From NCBI GenBank assembly GCA_030530145.1, contig JAUMVN010000004.1, positions 1 to 64,000 on the forward strand: a stretch of 64,000 nt of DNA, read 5' to 3'. This document shows, piece after piece, positions 32,665 to 41,716 of this stretch. This DNA is from Coriobacteriia bacterium (GTDB lineage: Bacteria; Actinomycetota; Coriobacteriia; Coriobacteriales; Atopobiaceae). How positions within the stretch are numbered: the first letter of the stretch is position 1; every line of letters starts with the position of its first letter. The translations under genes were made by a program, and so were the position numbers. The notes beneath the pieces are model-generated. The model did no database searches. It was not told the DNA's origin and was given only the letters and a program-made list of their open reading frames with translations.

Positions 32665-35600
32665 ATGTCGAACCGCAGGAAACCCACCCCGCGCGAGGGC
32701 GCGGCGCGGCCGGTCGCCGCCCGCGCGTCGGGGGCCTCTTACCCGAAGAACGGCAAGACAGCGCTCTGGAAGGACGTGTGGCGCTCGATCGCCCACTCCA
32801 AGGGACGCTTCGTGTCCATCATGCTGCTCATGGCGCTCGGCTCGTTCGCGCTCGTCGGCCTCTTCGTAGCCGGCCCGGACATGCGCGCCACGGGCGAGGC
32901 CTACTTCGGCGAGTATTCGCTCGCCGACCTCACCGTTCTGAGCGACTATGGCCTCGATGACGACGACGTCGCCGCCATCAACCAGGCGAGCGGCACGACG
33001 GCCATCGAATACGGTTACTTCAAGGACGTCACCGTCGACGGCTCCACGGACGCCGTGCGCGTGATGAGCATGCCCGACGAGGTCTCCCAGCTCGAGCTCG
33101 TCGACGGCCGCATGCCCGAGCGCGCCGGCGAGATCGCCGTCGACACCAACGTCGGCGAGCAGTACGCCATCGGCTCAACCATCCGCGTGAGCGAGAAGGC
33201 CAACGCCATCAGCGACGAGACCTGCTTAAACGACACCGAGTACACCGTGGTCGGCCACGTCCACACGCCCGAGATCATCTCCATCGTGAACATGGGCCAG
33301 TCGACGGCCGGCACGGGCAGCCTCAAGGGCTATGCCGTCGTCGTGGACGACGAGTTCGACTCCGACGTCTACATGACCGCGCGCATGACCTTCGAGGACA
33401 CCGAGGGCCTCGACCCCTACTCGAACGAGTACCGCGACCGCGTCCAGGACCACAAGTCCGAGGTCGAGGGGCTTATCGCCGATCGCCCGGCGGCGCGCCT
33501 CGCCACGGTCGTGGCCGACGCGCAGGTCTCCATCGACGACGGCCAGGCGGAGGTCGACGACGCCAAGCAGCGGCTCGCCGACGCCAAAGAGACTCTGGAC
33601 GACGCCGCCCAGACGCTCGCCGACGCCGCGGAGCAGCTCGCCGACGGCCAGGCCGAGATCGACGACGCCGAGGCGCGGATAACGGACGGCGAGGCGCAGA
33701 TCGCCGATGCCCAGGGCCAGATCGACGAGAGCCAGGCCACCCTAGATGCCGCCGCGGCGACAATCGCCGACGGCGAGGCGCAGCTCGCCGCCAAGGCCGG
33801 CGACCTCAGGTCCGCCGAGTCCCGGCTGACGGCCGCGAAGTCCCAGCTCGACGCCGCCAAGGCGACGCTCGACGAGAAGGCCCCGCAGGTCGCGGCGGCC
33901 GAGGCTCAGCTGCCCGCCGCCAAGCAGCGGCTCGCCGAGGGCCAGCGCGCCTATGACGAGGGCGCCGCCCAGCTCGAGGAGGCGAAGGCCCAGGTCCAGG
34001 CCTATGACGACGGCAGGGCGCAGCTCGACGCGGCCTACGCCGAGCTCGACGCCGGGCAGGCCGAGGTCGACGCCGGCCGCGCAGAGCTCGCCGAGAAGAC
34101 CGCCGAGCTCGACGCGGTGGCCGACCAGGCCGAGGCCGCCCGCGCCATGCTCGAGAAGCTCGACGACGCCGTGGCCTCCGCAACCCAGCAGGTGAGCGAG
34201 TCCGAGGCGCGGGTCGTCTCTCTCCAGGAGCAGATCGCCGCCGAGACCAACCCCGTGAAGAAGGCCGCTCTCGAGGCCGAGCTCGTGGCCGCTCAGGCCA
34301 AGCTCCAGGCCCAGCAGGCCTACCTGGCGCAGCTCCAGGCCAAGGCGGCCACCGACGAGGTGACCTCGGCCCGCGAGCAGGTCGCCCGGTACGACGCCGG
34401 TCGTGCGTCGGTCGCCGAGGCCACGGCCCGTCTCGACGAGGCGCAGCGGGGGATCGACGCCGGCCGCGCCGAGGCCGACGAAAAGAAGGCCCAGCTCGAC
34501 GCCGTTGCCGAGCAGGTCGAGGCCGGCCGTGCGGCGATTCCCCAGAAGGAGCAGGAGCTCGCCGCGGCAAAGGAGCAGCTCGACGCCGCGGCCGCGCAGA
34601 TAGCCGCCGCGGAGGCGGGAATCGCTTCTTACTATGAGGGGATCGCCACCTACCAGCAGGGCCTCGCGACCTATGCTGAGGGCTTGCAGTCCTACGAGAC
34701 CGGCCGCGCCGCGTTCAACGCCGCCGCCGACCAGCTCGCCTCGGGCAAGGCTGAGTACGCCTCCGGCGCCGCGACCCTCGCCGCCGCCCGCGAGACCCTC
34801 GCCTCCAAGGTCGACGAGCTTGCTTCCGCCAAGACCCAGGTGGCCGAAGCCAAGCAGACCCTCGCCGAGAAGCTCGCCGAGTACAACGATGGCCTCTCCG
34901 AGTACGAGGACGGCCTCGCCGAGTACAACGACGAGCTGCCCGATGCGCAGCGGAAGATCGCCGACGGCGAGTCCGACCTCGCCGACGCCCGCGCCCGCCT
35001 GGCCAAGCTCTCCACGCCCGTCTACGAGGCGGACACGCGCCGCGAGACCCTGGGGTCGGAGGCGTACAAGACCTACGACACCGTCTCCGAGATCATCGAC
35101 TCGCTGGCGACCGTCTTCCCCGTGCTTCTCTATCTCGTGGCCGCGTTCGTCACGCTCTCGACCATCACCCGCATGGTCGAGGAGGAGCGCATCAACTCCG
35201 GCACGCTCAAGGCGCTCGGCTACCGCGACGGCGACGTCGCCCTCAAGTTCGTGCTCTACGGCGCGCTCGCCGGCGGCATCGGCTCGGTCGCGGGCATCGC
35301 GCTCGGCCACACCCTGCTGCCCTACATCGTGTACAACGCCTACGGCGCCAAGTTCACGCTGCCCCCGATCCACCTCGGCTTCTACCCGGTGATCACCCTG
35401 GTCGCCATCGTGCTTGCCGGCCTGTGCGCGGTCCTTCCCGCGGGCGTCGCCGTTCGCCGCGAGCTCGGCGAGAAACCCGCCGCGCTGCTTCTTCCCAAGC
35501 CTCCCTCGGGCGGCTCGAAGATCATGCTCGAGCGCATCGCCCCGCTGTGGAGCCGCATGAGCTTCACCCACAAGGTCACGGCGCGCAATCTCTTCCGCTA

Positions 35601-36705
35601 CAAGCAGCGCATGCTCATGACCATCCTCGGCGTGGCCGGCGCCACCTGCATGCTCGTCGCGGGCTTCGGCGTCCAGCACTCCATCCAGGAGATGGCCTCC
35701 AAGCAGTTCGGCGCCATCCTCAAGTACGACATGATCGTGGCGCAGAACTCGACCGCCACTGACGACCAGCTCGCCGAGCTCGACGACGCGCTCGCCGGAG
35801 ACGAGGTGGCCTCCGAGGTCGCGCTTCACTACGAGTCCGTGAGCCTTACCGCCGGCGCGAACAACGACAAGCAGGAGATCACCCTGCTCGTGCCGGAGCA
35901 GTCCTCCGACCTCGATGAGTATCTCGACCTGCACGACCGCAAGAGCGGCGAGAAGCTCGAGCTCGAAGGCGACGGCGCCGTGATCAGCGAGCGCCTGGCC
36001 ACTCTGCTCGGCGTGGGCGTGGGCGACGAGGTCGAGTTCACCGCCTCCGACGGCAGCTCTCGCACCGTCCGCGTCTCCGGTGTGTGCGAGATGTACATGG
36101 GCCACTTCATGGTCATGAGCCATGAGGCGTACGAGTCCTGCTACGGGGAGGGCTTCGAGGCCAACGCCGCCATGGTCAGGCTGAAGGACGGCACGCTCTC
36201 CTCGGTCGAGAACGCGGCTTCCGGCTTCATGGAGCTCAAGGGCGTCAAGTCCGTGGTCCAGAACACGACTCTGCAGTCCCAGGTCGACACGGTCGTGACC
36301 TCGCTCAACAAGATCATGGGCATCCTGATCCTCGTCGCCAGCATGCTCGCCGTGGTCATCATGTACAACCTGACGAACATCAACGTCTCCGAGCGCATGC
36401 GCGAGCTCTCGACCATCAAGGTCCTCGGTTTCCACTCCAACGAGACCACGATGTACATCTACCGCGAGACGATCATCCTCACGGCTCTCGGCCTCGTCGC
36501 GGGCTGGCTGCTGGGCATCGCGCTGCACCAGTACATCCTGAACGTCGTCCCGCCCGACAACGTCATGTTCAACCCGGCGCTGGCCCCGATCGAGTTCATC
36601 GTGCCCGCCGTCGTCATCAGCGCGATCACCGTGGTGCTCTACTTCGTCGAGCTCCGCCGCCTCTCGACGGTGGACATGCTCGAAGCGCTGAAGTCCGTGG
36701 AGTAA
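32665..36705 (+). CDS. Giant FtsX-type ABC permease with a large extracellular coiled coil
   Basis: 1346 residues from ATG 32665 (GGGGAGAGAAGA upstream). A charged N-terminus and first span (about 48-70) lead to an extracellular domain, then a coiled coil from about 275 to 780 made of variants of the pattern AQLDAAYAELDAGQAEVDAG. Two FtsX domains follow (spans near 815-960 and 983-1340). Members with such coils are typical of Firmicutes and Actinobacteria (YfhG/SalY-like), where the extracellular part is thought to reach through the wall. Substrate unknown. Encoded with the ATPase at 31952-32653. Confidence 0.9.
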   Translation: MSNRRKPTPREGAARPVAARASGASYPKNGKTALWKDVWRSIAHSKGRFVSIMLLMALGSFALVGLFVAGPDMRATGEAYFGEYSLADLTVLSDYGLDDDDVAAINQASGTTAIEYGYFKDVTVDGSTDAVRVMSMPDEVSQLELVDGRMPERAGEIAVDTNVGEQYAIGSTIRVSEKANAISDETCLNDTEYTVVGHVHTPEIISIVNMGQSTAGTGSLKGYAVVVDDEFDSDVYMTARMTFEDTEGLDPYSNEYRDRVQDHKSEVEGLIADRPAARLATVVADAQVSIDDGQAEVDDAKQRLADAKETLDDAAQTLADAAEQLADGQAEIDDAEARITDGEAQIADAQGQIDESQATLDAAAATIADGEAQLAAKAGDLRSAESRLTAAKSQLDAAKATLDEKAPQVAAAEAQLPAAKQRLAEGQRAYDEGAAQLEEAKAQVQAYDDGRAQLDAAYAELDAGQAEVDAGRAELAEKTAELDAVADQAEAARAMLEKLDDAVASATQQVSESEARVVSLQEQIAAETNPVKKAALEAELVAAQAKLQAQQAYLAQLQAKAATDEVTSAREQVARYDAGRASVAEATARLDEAQRGIDAGRAEADEKKAQLDAVAEQVEAGRAAIPQKEQELAAAKEQLDAAAAQIAAAEAGIASYYEGIATYQQGLATYAEGLQSYETGRAAFNAAADQLASGKAEYASGAATLAAARETLASKVDELASAKTQVAEAKQTLAEKLAEYNDGLSEYEDGLAEYNDELPDAQRKIADGESDLADARARLAKLSTPVYEADTRRETLGSEAYKTYDTVSEIIDSLATVFPVLLYLVAAFVTLSTITRMVEEERINSGTLKALGYRDGDVALKFVLYGALAGGIGSVAGIALGHTLLPYIVYNAYGAKFTLPPIHLGFYPVITLVAIVLAGLCAVLPAGVAVRRELGEKPAALLLPKPPSGGSKIMLERIAPLWSRMSFTHKVTARNLFRYKQRMLMTILGVAGATCMLVAGFGVQHSIQEMASKQFGAILKYDMIVAQNSTATDDQLAELDDALAGDEVASEVALHYESVSLTAGANNDKQEITLLVPEQSSDLDEYLDLHDRKSGEKLELEGDGAVISERLATLLGVGVGDEVEFTASDGSSRTVRVSGVCEMYMGHFMVMSHEAYESCYGEGFEANAAMVRLKDGTLSSVENAASGFMELKGVKSVVQNTTLQSQVDTVVTSLNKIMGILILVASMLAVVIMYNLTNINVSERMRELSTIKVLGFHSNETTMYIYRETIILTALGLVAGWLLGIALHQYILNVVPPDNVMFNPALAPIEFIVPAVVISAITVVLYFVELRRLSTVDMLEALKSVE

Positions 36706-36735
36706 AGGCCCCGGCAAAGCGTGCCTGGTCCAAGG

Positions 36736-36768
36736 CCCCGTTCCCGGCGACTCGGGGGCGGGGCCTCC
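36736..36768 (+). terminator. GC hairpin after the permease gene
   Basis: GGCCCCG near 36748 pairs with CGGGGCC near 36762, with a further partial stem between them. No U-tract follows, so it may be only a weak terminator. Confidence 0.35.
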
Positions 36769-36894
36769 CGCCGCCGCTGCCCGCTCGGCCGTCTGCGACG
36801 GCGGAAACCGAAAGTTGCGCGATAGTTGCTGGCCGCAACCGCGCAGGTGGGGGATAGTGTCCATAACGGTACGGGCCGGGCAAGGAGGGTCGTC

Positions 36895-37260
36895 ATGGTC
36901 TTTGGGCTGGGTTGGCCGGAGCTCATCGTCATGCTCGTGGTGTACGGCGTCAGGCTGGTTATCCCGGTTCTGGCCATCGTCGCCTTGGTGCTGTTCATCC
37001 GCAGGCTGCTGAGCGAAGAGCGGGCGCAGAAGACGCCCGAGGCGGTGCAGGAGCGCGCGAGCCTCGGCGAGGTCATCCGGCGGCACCGCGAGGCGTGCGG
37101 CATGACGCAGGAGCTCGTGGCCCAGAAGCTCGGGCTGAGTAGGCAGGCCGTGAGCAAGTGGGAGTCCGGCAAGGCTGAGCCCAGCACGACGAGCCTGCTC
37201 TCGCTCTGCGACCTCTTCGGCGTCGACGTCGCCGACCTCCTGCGCGAGGTCAAGCGGTAG
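36895..37260 (+). CDS. Membrane-anchored XRE-type regulator
   Basis: 121 residues from ATG 36895 with AAGGAGG upstream. An N-terminal membrane segment (about 8-40: LIVMLVVYGVRLVIPVLAIV) comes before the Cro/C1-type helix-turn-helix GEVIRRHREACGMTQELVAQ and GLSRQAVSKWESGKAEPSTTSL. This order, membrane part first, is unusual; most such proteins carry membrane spans after the DNA-binding domain. It may sense a membrane signal. Confidence 0.85.
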   Translation: MVFGLGWPELIVMLVVYGVRLVIPVLAIVALVLFIRRLLSEERAQKTPEAVQERASLGEVIRRHREACGMTQELVAQKLGLSRQAVSKWESGKAEPSTTSLLSLCDLFGVDVADLLREVKR

Positions 37261-37298
37261 ACCTCGTGAGCACAGACGGCCGATGCCTGCTCGAAAAC

Positions 37299-37442
37299 TC
37301 GAGGTCCTGCGTATGCTGTTTAATAGTTGATGGCCCTGCGCGCATATGCCAACTGGGAAAACGTCGCTCATGCGACCATCTGCGAGCCTCTGTCCGTCGC
37401 TGATACTCGGGTGGATGCCCGAAATCCCACGCAGAATCTCGA
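37299..37442. repeat. Element C1: 144-bp element with terminal inverted repeats, 5' side of gene C
   Basis: Left end TCGAGGTCCTGCG and right end CGCAGAATCTCGA pair at 11 of 13 positions. The reverse complement of C2 (38689-38832) lines up with it, with shared blocks GCGCAT, GCCAAC and GCAGAATCT and the same length. AATAATGATCA adjoins its right end, and the mirror sequence adjoins C2. Together with the hairpin below, it fills the 334-bp gap before gene C. Confidence 0.68.
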
Positions 37443-37455
37443 AATAATGATCAAG

Positions 37456-37495
37456 GCGGGCCCTTGGGCGCCGAACACGGCGCCCAAGGGCCCGC
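37456..37495. terminator. Long hairpin between element C1 and gene C
   Basis: Perfect 17-bp arms 37456-37472 and 37479-37495 with a 6-base loop. No U-tract on the plus strand; on the minus strand it is followed by TTGATCATTATTTC and then C1. It insulates gene C from upstream transcription or marks the cassette border. Confidence 0.7.
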
Positions 37496-37594
37496 TTAAC
37501 GTGCGTATGCGATCCTCCCCGCGTCGCTTGGCGAATCTTCGCGTCCCGCAGAGCTCCGCGTGCTAAAGTCGGCCTCCACGAGAAAGGGGGCCCG

Positions 37595-38635
37595 ATGACG
37601 GAGAAGGTGCTGGTACTCGCCGGAAAGACGCTCGACAAGGTGATGCCCGCTATAAGGTTGGGGCGACTGCGCGCGGAGCCGACGGACCTTCGCCGCCTCG
37701 ACCCGGGGTCCTGCGCCTGCAGGGTCGAGGACGTCCTCTCCATCAATCTCGGCCCCCTTGCGTACTTTTGCGACGCGAGCGAGTCGGATCCGCTGCATGT
37801 CGCGGTGAGCGCCCCCGGGCTGAGGCGCGACCTGCGCGGGTTCGAGTTCTCGCTCTTTCCAGAGGAGTTCCCGGCGGGGACGCTCATGGCCATCAGCCCG
37901 AATATCCTCGTCCCCTCGTTCCCCGCGTACTTCATGCTCAAGGCCCGGGACCTTGACTTCGAGGAGCTGCTGCTCCTTGGAATGGAGCTTTGCGGAACCT
38001 ATGCTCATGACTCGTATACGCGCGCCGACGGGCGCTGCGAGTTCCTTGTGGAGCCGGCGCTCGAGGCTGACGACCTGCGTGGATACCTCGAGGAAGCGAC
38101 CGGCATCAAGGGAGTCAACCCTGCGAAGACGGCCGCCTCCTGGATATTGGACAACTCCTACTCTCCACAGGAGACCATTCTTGCGCTTGAGCAGTATCTC
38201 AAGCCGATGCGAGGTGGTCGTGGCTACCCGAAGCCGCGGCTTAACCCCGAGATCGAGGTGCCGCGTGAGTTTCGGCGCCTAACGGCCCGGGATACCTTCA
38301 AGCCCGACATCTATTGGGAGGGGATGCTCGATCTCGAGTACGACAGCGCCTATCACAGCGACCCCGCGCAGGTGGAGCGGGACAAAGCCCGCGCGTCCGA
38401 TGTACAGGCCCTCGGCATTCCTGTCATTCAGGCGACCGGCCTCTCGCTTTCCACCTGTGAGAGGGCGGAGCTCCTCGGCCGTCAGATAGGCAAAGCCCTT
38501 GAGACTGGGATGGGGCGCCCTATGACTATGCGGCTGCGCCGGCTCTATGCGCCCGAGCTGCAGGAGCGCCGCGACCGACTTCACCTTAAGCTCCGGAGGC
38601 TGAGCGGGCTCGACGGCGGGCGCCGTGCACGTTAG
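37595..38635 (+). CDS. Gene C: Vsr/DUF559-like nuclease-like protein, cassette C
   Basis: 346 residues from ATG 37595 with AAAGGGGG upstream. Similar to gene A along its length: VLVLAGKTLDKVMPAIRLG, FEFSLFPEEFPAGTLM, NILVPSFPAYFMLKARDLDF, LGMELCGTYAHD, SYSPQETILALEQYLKPMRG. The nuclease-like core PDIYWEGMLDLEYDSAYHSD is complete (D, E, D, H), followed by VERDKARASDVQALGIPVIQAT. Ends before C2 and a small terminator, unlike A and B. GC content is nearer to that of neighbours, which may point to an older insertion. Confidence 0.72.
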   Translation: MTEKVLVLAGKTLDKVMPAIRLGRLRAEPTDLRRLDPGSCACRVEDVLSINLGPLAYFCDASESDPLHVAVSAPGLRRDLRGFEFSLFPEEFPAGTLMAISPNILVPSFPAYFMLKARDLDFEELLLLGMELCGTYAHDSYTRADGRCEFLVEPALEADDLRGYLEEATGIKGVNPAKTAASWILDNSYSPQETILALEQYLKPMRGGRGYPKPRLNPEIEVPREFRRLTARDTFKPDIYWEGMLDLEYDSAYHSDPAQVERDKARASDVQALGIPVIQATGLSLSTCERAELLGRQIGKALETGMGRPMTMRLRRLYAPELQERRDRLHLKLRRLSGLDGGRRAR

Positions 38636-38654
38636 CAGGCGCCGAACAGGGCTC

Positions 38655-38675
38655 GGAAGCCCGATTTGGGCTTCC
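38655..38675 (+). terminator. Hairpin after gene C
   Basis: GGAAGCCC-GATTT-GGGCTTCC (38655-38662, 38668-38675), 20 bases past the stop, followed by GGTGATCATTATTTC, which adjoins element C2. Confidence 0.7.
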
Positions 38676-38688
38676 GGTGATCATTATT

Positions 38689-38832
38689 TCTAGATTCTGC
38701 TTGCCAAAACGGGCCCTTTAGAGGGTACTGGCCCGCCCTCTGAGTCGCCAATAGCGGTCGTGCGTGGAGTTTGCCCTGTTGGCGATTGGGATGCGCTGTA
38801 TCAAAACCTGAATAAGGCAAGCAGAATCTCGA
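38689..38832. repeat. Element C2: 144-bp element with terminal inverted repeats, 3' side of gene C
   Basis: TCTAGATTCTGCTTGCC (38689-38705) and its near-perfect complement (38816-38832), 16 of 17 positions. It is inverted relative to C1. Interior includes a partial dyad (TCGCCAA / TTGGCGA). TGATCATTATT adjoins its left end, mirroring AATAATGATCA beside C1. Confidence 0.78.
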
Positions 38833-38918
38833 TTTTTTGAGCACGGGGACGCTCCAAGCGACCGTCGGCCGCGGGCGGGTGGATACAATTGCCGTATCCC
38901 CACGAGAAAGGACGAGCC

Positions 38919-39446
38919 ATGAACGAAACCATCGCCTCTATGATCGACCGCCGCAGCTGCCGCAAGTTCGCTGACCGGATGCCGTCGGCCGCGGACATAG
39001 ACGCCGTCGTCGAGGCCGGCCTCTACGCGGCCTCCGGCATGGGCCGTCAGTCCACCATCGTCATCAAGGTGACGAGCAAGGAGCTTCGCGACCGCATCAG
39101 CCGCATGAACGCCCGGATCATGGGCAAGGGCCTCGAGTTCGACCCCTTCTACGGCGCGCCTGCCATGCTCATCGTGCTGGCGGACCGCTCCGTTGCCACC
39201 CACGTCTACGACGGCGCGCTCACCATGGGCAACCTCATGGTCGCCGCAGAGTCCCTTGGCCTCGCGAGCATCTGGATCCACCGCGCCAAGGAGGAGTTCG
39301 ACTCCGAGGAGGGCAAGGCCATCCTCGCCGACCTTGGCATCGAGGGCGACTACGAGGGCATCGGCCACTGCGCCCTCGGCTATTGGGACGGCGCCAAGCC
39401 CGAGCCGCCCGCTCGCCGCGAGGGCCGCGTTTTCTGCGCCGAATAG
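38919..39446 (+). CDS. Nitroreductase family protein
   Basis: 175 residues from ATG 38919 (GAAAGGA upstream). FMN-binding family pattern: IDRRSCRKFADRMPSAADID (Arg motif), AASGMGRQSTIVI, TMGNLMVAAESLGLASIWIHR and GHCALGYWDG. It probably reduces nitro compounds, quinones or flavins with NAD(P)H; the true substrate cannot be told. Own terminator at 39492-39521. Confidence 0.9.
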   Translation: MNETIASMIDRRSCRKFADRMPSAADIDAVVEAGLYAASGMGRQSTIVIKVTSKELRDRISRMNARIMGKGLEFDPFYGAPAMLIVLADRSVATHVYDGALTMGNLMVAAESLGLASIWIHRAKEEFDSEEGKAILADLGIEGDYEGIGHCALGYWDGAKPEPPARREGRVFCAE

Positions 39447-39491
39447 GCCCCGCCCGCGGCCCCGTGCCGCGCGCATCTGCTAGCCTTGAAG

Positions 39492-39521
39492 GCCGCGCGC
39501 CCCGCCTGGCGCGCGGCTTTT
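39492..39521 (+). terminator. Terminator after the nitroreductase gene
   Basis: GCCGCGCGCC (39492-39501), 6-base loop, GGCGCGCGGC (39508-39517), then TTTT. It stands 28 bases before the next gene. Confidence 0.85.
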
Positions 39522-39548
39522 CCCATATACGAGCGCAAAGGGAGCCCC

Positions 39549-40508
39549 ATGGACCTGAGCCAAGCTATAGACTGCGCGAGCGCCATCGCGCTGCCGTTCT
39601 TCCTGGACGACGCCGCCTTGACCGCGGAGCGCCAGAAGAACGAGGAGGCGCTCAAGGTCCTGCTCGACGCCTGGAAGGGCGCCCCGGCGGGCGCCGAGCC
39701 CTTCGGCTTCGACCTCGTGCTCTCGCTCGTCGACCGCAACCGCGGGATCTGCGACATGATCGGCGCGGACAAGCTGCGAGACGTCTCGCCGAGCGCCCTT
39801 GCGCGCAAGCTCCCCGACGCCGATCTCGTCCGCGCCGTGGCCCGCATGCAGCACCGCCCCGACACCGAGGTCGCCGCCATCGCGGGCCCCGGCCTCGAGG
39901 ACCTGAACATCGCCTACGTGGACGCGCCGGTCTCCGGGATGGTCATGGGCATCGACATCGAGACGACCGATCGCGACCCGGCCCGCGGCTACGTGGTCAA
40001 CATCGGCCTGGAGTTCATGGACCTCGCCGCCGACGCCGAGCCCCACGACGCCTTCGCCGGCTACTGCGGCATCCCCGAGATGTACGCAGAGAAGGGCGTT
40101 CCCCTCGAGTTCATCCACCACATAACCTGGGACGACCTCAAGGACTCCCGCCCGCTGCGCGAGAACGCCGCCATGCAGGGCGCTCTGTTGGAGGCCATGT
40201 GCGCCTACCCCTTCATGGCCCACAACGCCGCCTTCGAGGATTCCTGGTTCATGCTGAACATCGCGGGCTACGCCGAGGCGCGCAAGGCCGGCCGCATCAC
40301 CGTCATCGACTCGCGCGACATCTGCCGGCGCGTGGACCCCGAGGTCCGCACCCTCCCGCGCGAGAGCCGCCCGGCGACCCTCGAGAACTGGGCGCGGCGC
40401 CGCGGCACGCTTGCGGCGGGGGAGTCCGAGGTGCACCTGGGCCTCGACGACGTCGAGCTCATGCTGCGCACCGTCCAGGCCGAGTTCAACGAGCGGAACA
40501 TGTTCTAG
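39549..40508 (+). CDS. DnaQ-like 3'-5' exonuclease superfamily protein
   Basis: 319 residues from ATG 39549 (AAAGGGAG upstream). A family-unknown N-terminal part (about 1-130) precedes the exonuclease fold: ExoI GIDIETTDRDPARGYVVNIG, ExoII MAHNAAFEDSWF. The third motif is atypical, HLGLDDVEL in place of H-x-A-x-x-D. The fold acts on DNA or RNA 3' ends, if catalytic. No neighbour points to a specific role. Confidence 0.75.
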   Translation: MDLSQAIDCASAIALPFFLDDAALTAERQKNEEALKVLLDAWKGAPAGAEPFGFDLVLSLVDRNRGICDMIGADKLRDVSPSALARKLPDADLVRAVARMQHRPDTEVAAIAGPGLEDLNIAYVDAPVSGMVMGIDIETTDRDPARGYVVNIGLEFMDLAADAEPHDAFAGYCGIPEMYAEKGVPLEFIHHITWDDLKDSRPLRENAAMQGALLEAMCAYPFMAHNAAFEDSWFMLNIAGYAEARKAGRITVIDSRDICRRVDPEVRTLPRESRPATLENWARRRGTLAAGESEVHLGLDDVELMLRTVQAEFNERNMF

Positions 40509-40592
40509 GTGTTTCGGCTCCGCTCCGGACGGCTCCGCCCGCGCCCCTTTCGGCTATAGTTGCGCTCGACAAAGCCGATCGAAAGGAACCAC

Positions 40593-41048
40593 GTGAGCGA
40601 TTTCATCAAGGCCGAGAACGTGATGCTGGGCCAGCGCGCCGCCACGCGCGAGGATGCCCTGCACTTAATTGCCGAGCAGGCCGAGCGCCTCGGCGTCACC
40701 GACGACGTCGAGTCCCTGTACCAGGCCTTCCTCACGCGCGAGAGCATGGGCGAGACGGGCATGACCGACGGCTTCGCCATTCCCCACGCCAAGTGCGCGG
40801 CGGTCAAGAAGGCCTCCGTCGTCGTGCTGAAGAACGAGGAGCCCCTCGACTGGCCGAGCTTCGACGAGAAGCCCGTGACCTGCGCCATCGCGCTTCTCGT
40901 CCCGGACGCCGAGGCCGGCACCGAGCACATCCGCCTGCTCTCGAAGACGGCCGTCCTGCTCATGGACGAGGGCTTCAAGCGCCTCGTCCGTGGCAGCGAC
41001 GACCCCGACGAGATCGCGGGCGCCGTCAACAAGGGCATCGAGGGGTAG
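40593..41048 (+). CDS. Orphan PTS EIIA component (fructose/mannitol type)
   Basis: 151 residues from GTG 40593, with AAAGGA upstream. EIIA-2 (Ntr/fructose) pattern: phospho-His in GFAIPHAKCAAV, helix ending GSDDPDEIAGAV. No cognate EIIB/EIIC is nearby, so it either feeds another PTS or acts as a regulatory EIIA. As scrA lacks EIIA, this protein is a candidate donor, but sucrose systems mostly use glucose-type EIIA, so this is doubtful. Followed 8 bases later by the DJ-1 gene. Confidence 0.85.
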   Translation: MSDFIKAENVMLGQRAATREDALHLIAEQAERLGVTDDVESLYQAFLTRESMGETGMTDGFAIPHAKCAAVKKASVVVLKNEEPLDWPSFDEKPVTCAIALLVPDAEAGTEHIRLLSKTAVLLMDEGFKRLVRGSDDPDEIAGAVNKGIEG

Positions 41049-41056
41049 GGGTCGCC

Positions 41057-41644
41057 ATGGCGTTCAAGCAGCTCACCGACAAGCGCGTCGCGGTCTTCTT
41101 CGCAGACGGGTTCGAGGAGGTCGAGGCCATCGCCGTCGTCGACCTGCTCTTCCGCGCGGGCATCCCGTGCGACATGGTCTCCGTGAGCGACAACCTCGCG
41201 GTCACCTCCTCGCGCGAGGTCACCGTGGTCGCGGACCGAACGGTCGCCGACGAGGGCTTCGACTTCGACGAATACGACATGCTGGTCCTGCCGGGCGGCA
41301 TCCCCGGCATGCCGAACCTCAAGGCCTGCGAGCCGCTCTGCGACGCGCTGGTCAAGCACGCCGCCGACGAACGCGGCGTGGCCGCCATCTGCGCCTCGCC
41401 CTCGATCCTGGCCGAGCTCGGCATCCTCGAGGGCAAGCGCGCGACGGCCAACCCACACTTCCAGGATGTGCTCGTGGAGCACGGCGCCCTGCTCGAGGCC
41501 GGTGAGAAGGCCGTCACCGACGGCAACGTGATCACGAGCCAGGGCATGGCCACGGCGACCTGGTTCGGGCTCGAGATCGTCAAGCGCTACGTGCCCGCTG
41601 AGGTCGTCGAGCGCGTCAAGGAGGGCATCGTCCTCATGGACTAG
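41057..41644 (+). CDS. DJ-1/PfpI family protein
   Basis: 195 residues, the size of the DJ-1/YajL family. FADGFEEVEAIAVVDLL holds the conserved Glu; the nucleophile Cys is in AICASPSILAELG; MLVLPGGIPGMPNL matches the family pattern. Likely roles are glyoxalase III/deglycase-type repair or chaperone activity. Probably co-transcribed with the EIIA gene. Confidence 0.88.
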   Translation: MAFKQLTDKRVAVFFADGFEEVEAIAVVDLLFRAGIPCDMVSVSDNLAVTSSREVTVVADRTVADEGFDFDEYDMLVLPGGIPGMPNLKACEPLCDALVKHAADERGVAAICASPSILAELGILEGKRATANPHFQDVLVEHGALLEAGEKAVTDGNVITSQGMATATWFGLEIVKRYVPAEVVERVKEGIVLMD

Positions 41645-41651
41645 TCGAGGG

Positions 41652-41685
41652 CGGGGCACGGGCGCTTGCCGGCCCCCGTTTCTTG
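41652..41685 (+). terminator. Probable terminator after the DJ-1 gene
   Basis: CGGGGC (41652-41657) pairs with GCCCC (41672-41676), with an inner ACGGG / CCCGT option; followed by GTTTCTTG. Confidence 0.5.
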
Positions 41686-41716
41686 TGTCATGTAGATGAC
41701 CGATTGCGCGTGCTCG

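Noticed and set aside
33742-37941. A very long minus-strand open frame antisense to the FtsX permease and gene C
   Set aside because: High-GC shadow: its reading is His/Val/Gly/Arg-rich without domains, while the plus strand holds clear families with RBSs. The same applies to the minus-strand frames 58041-61337, 41774-44932 and 18383-21004.
40593-41048. Orphan EIIA as the dedicated partner of scrA
   Set aside because: The EIIA is of the fructose/Ntr class, while sucrose EIIBC proteins normally take phosphate from glucose-type EIIA; kept only as a possibility.
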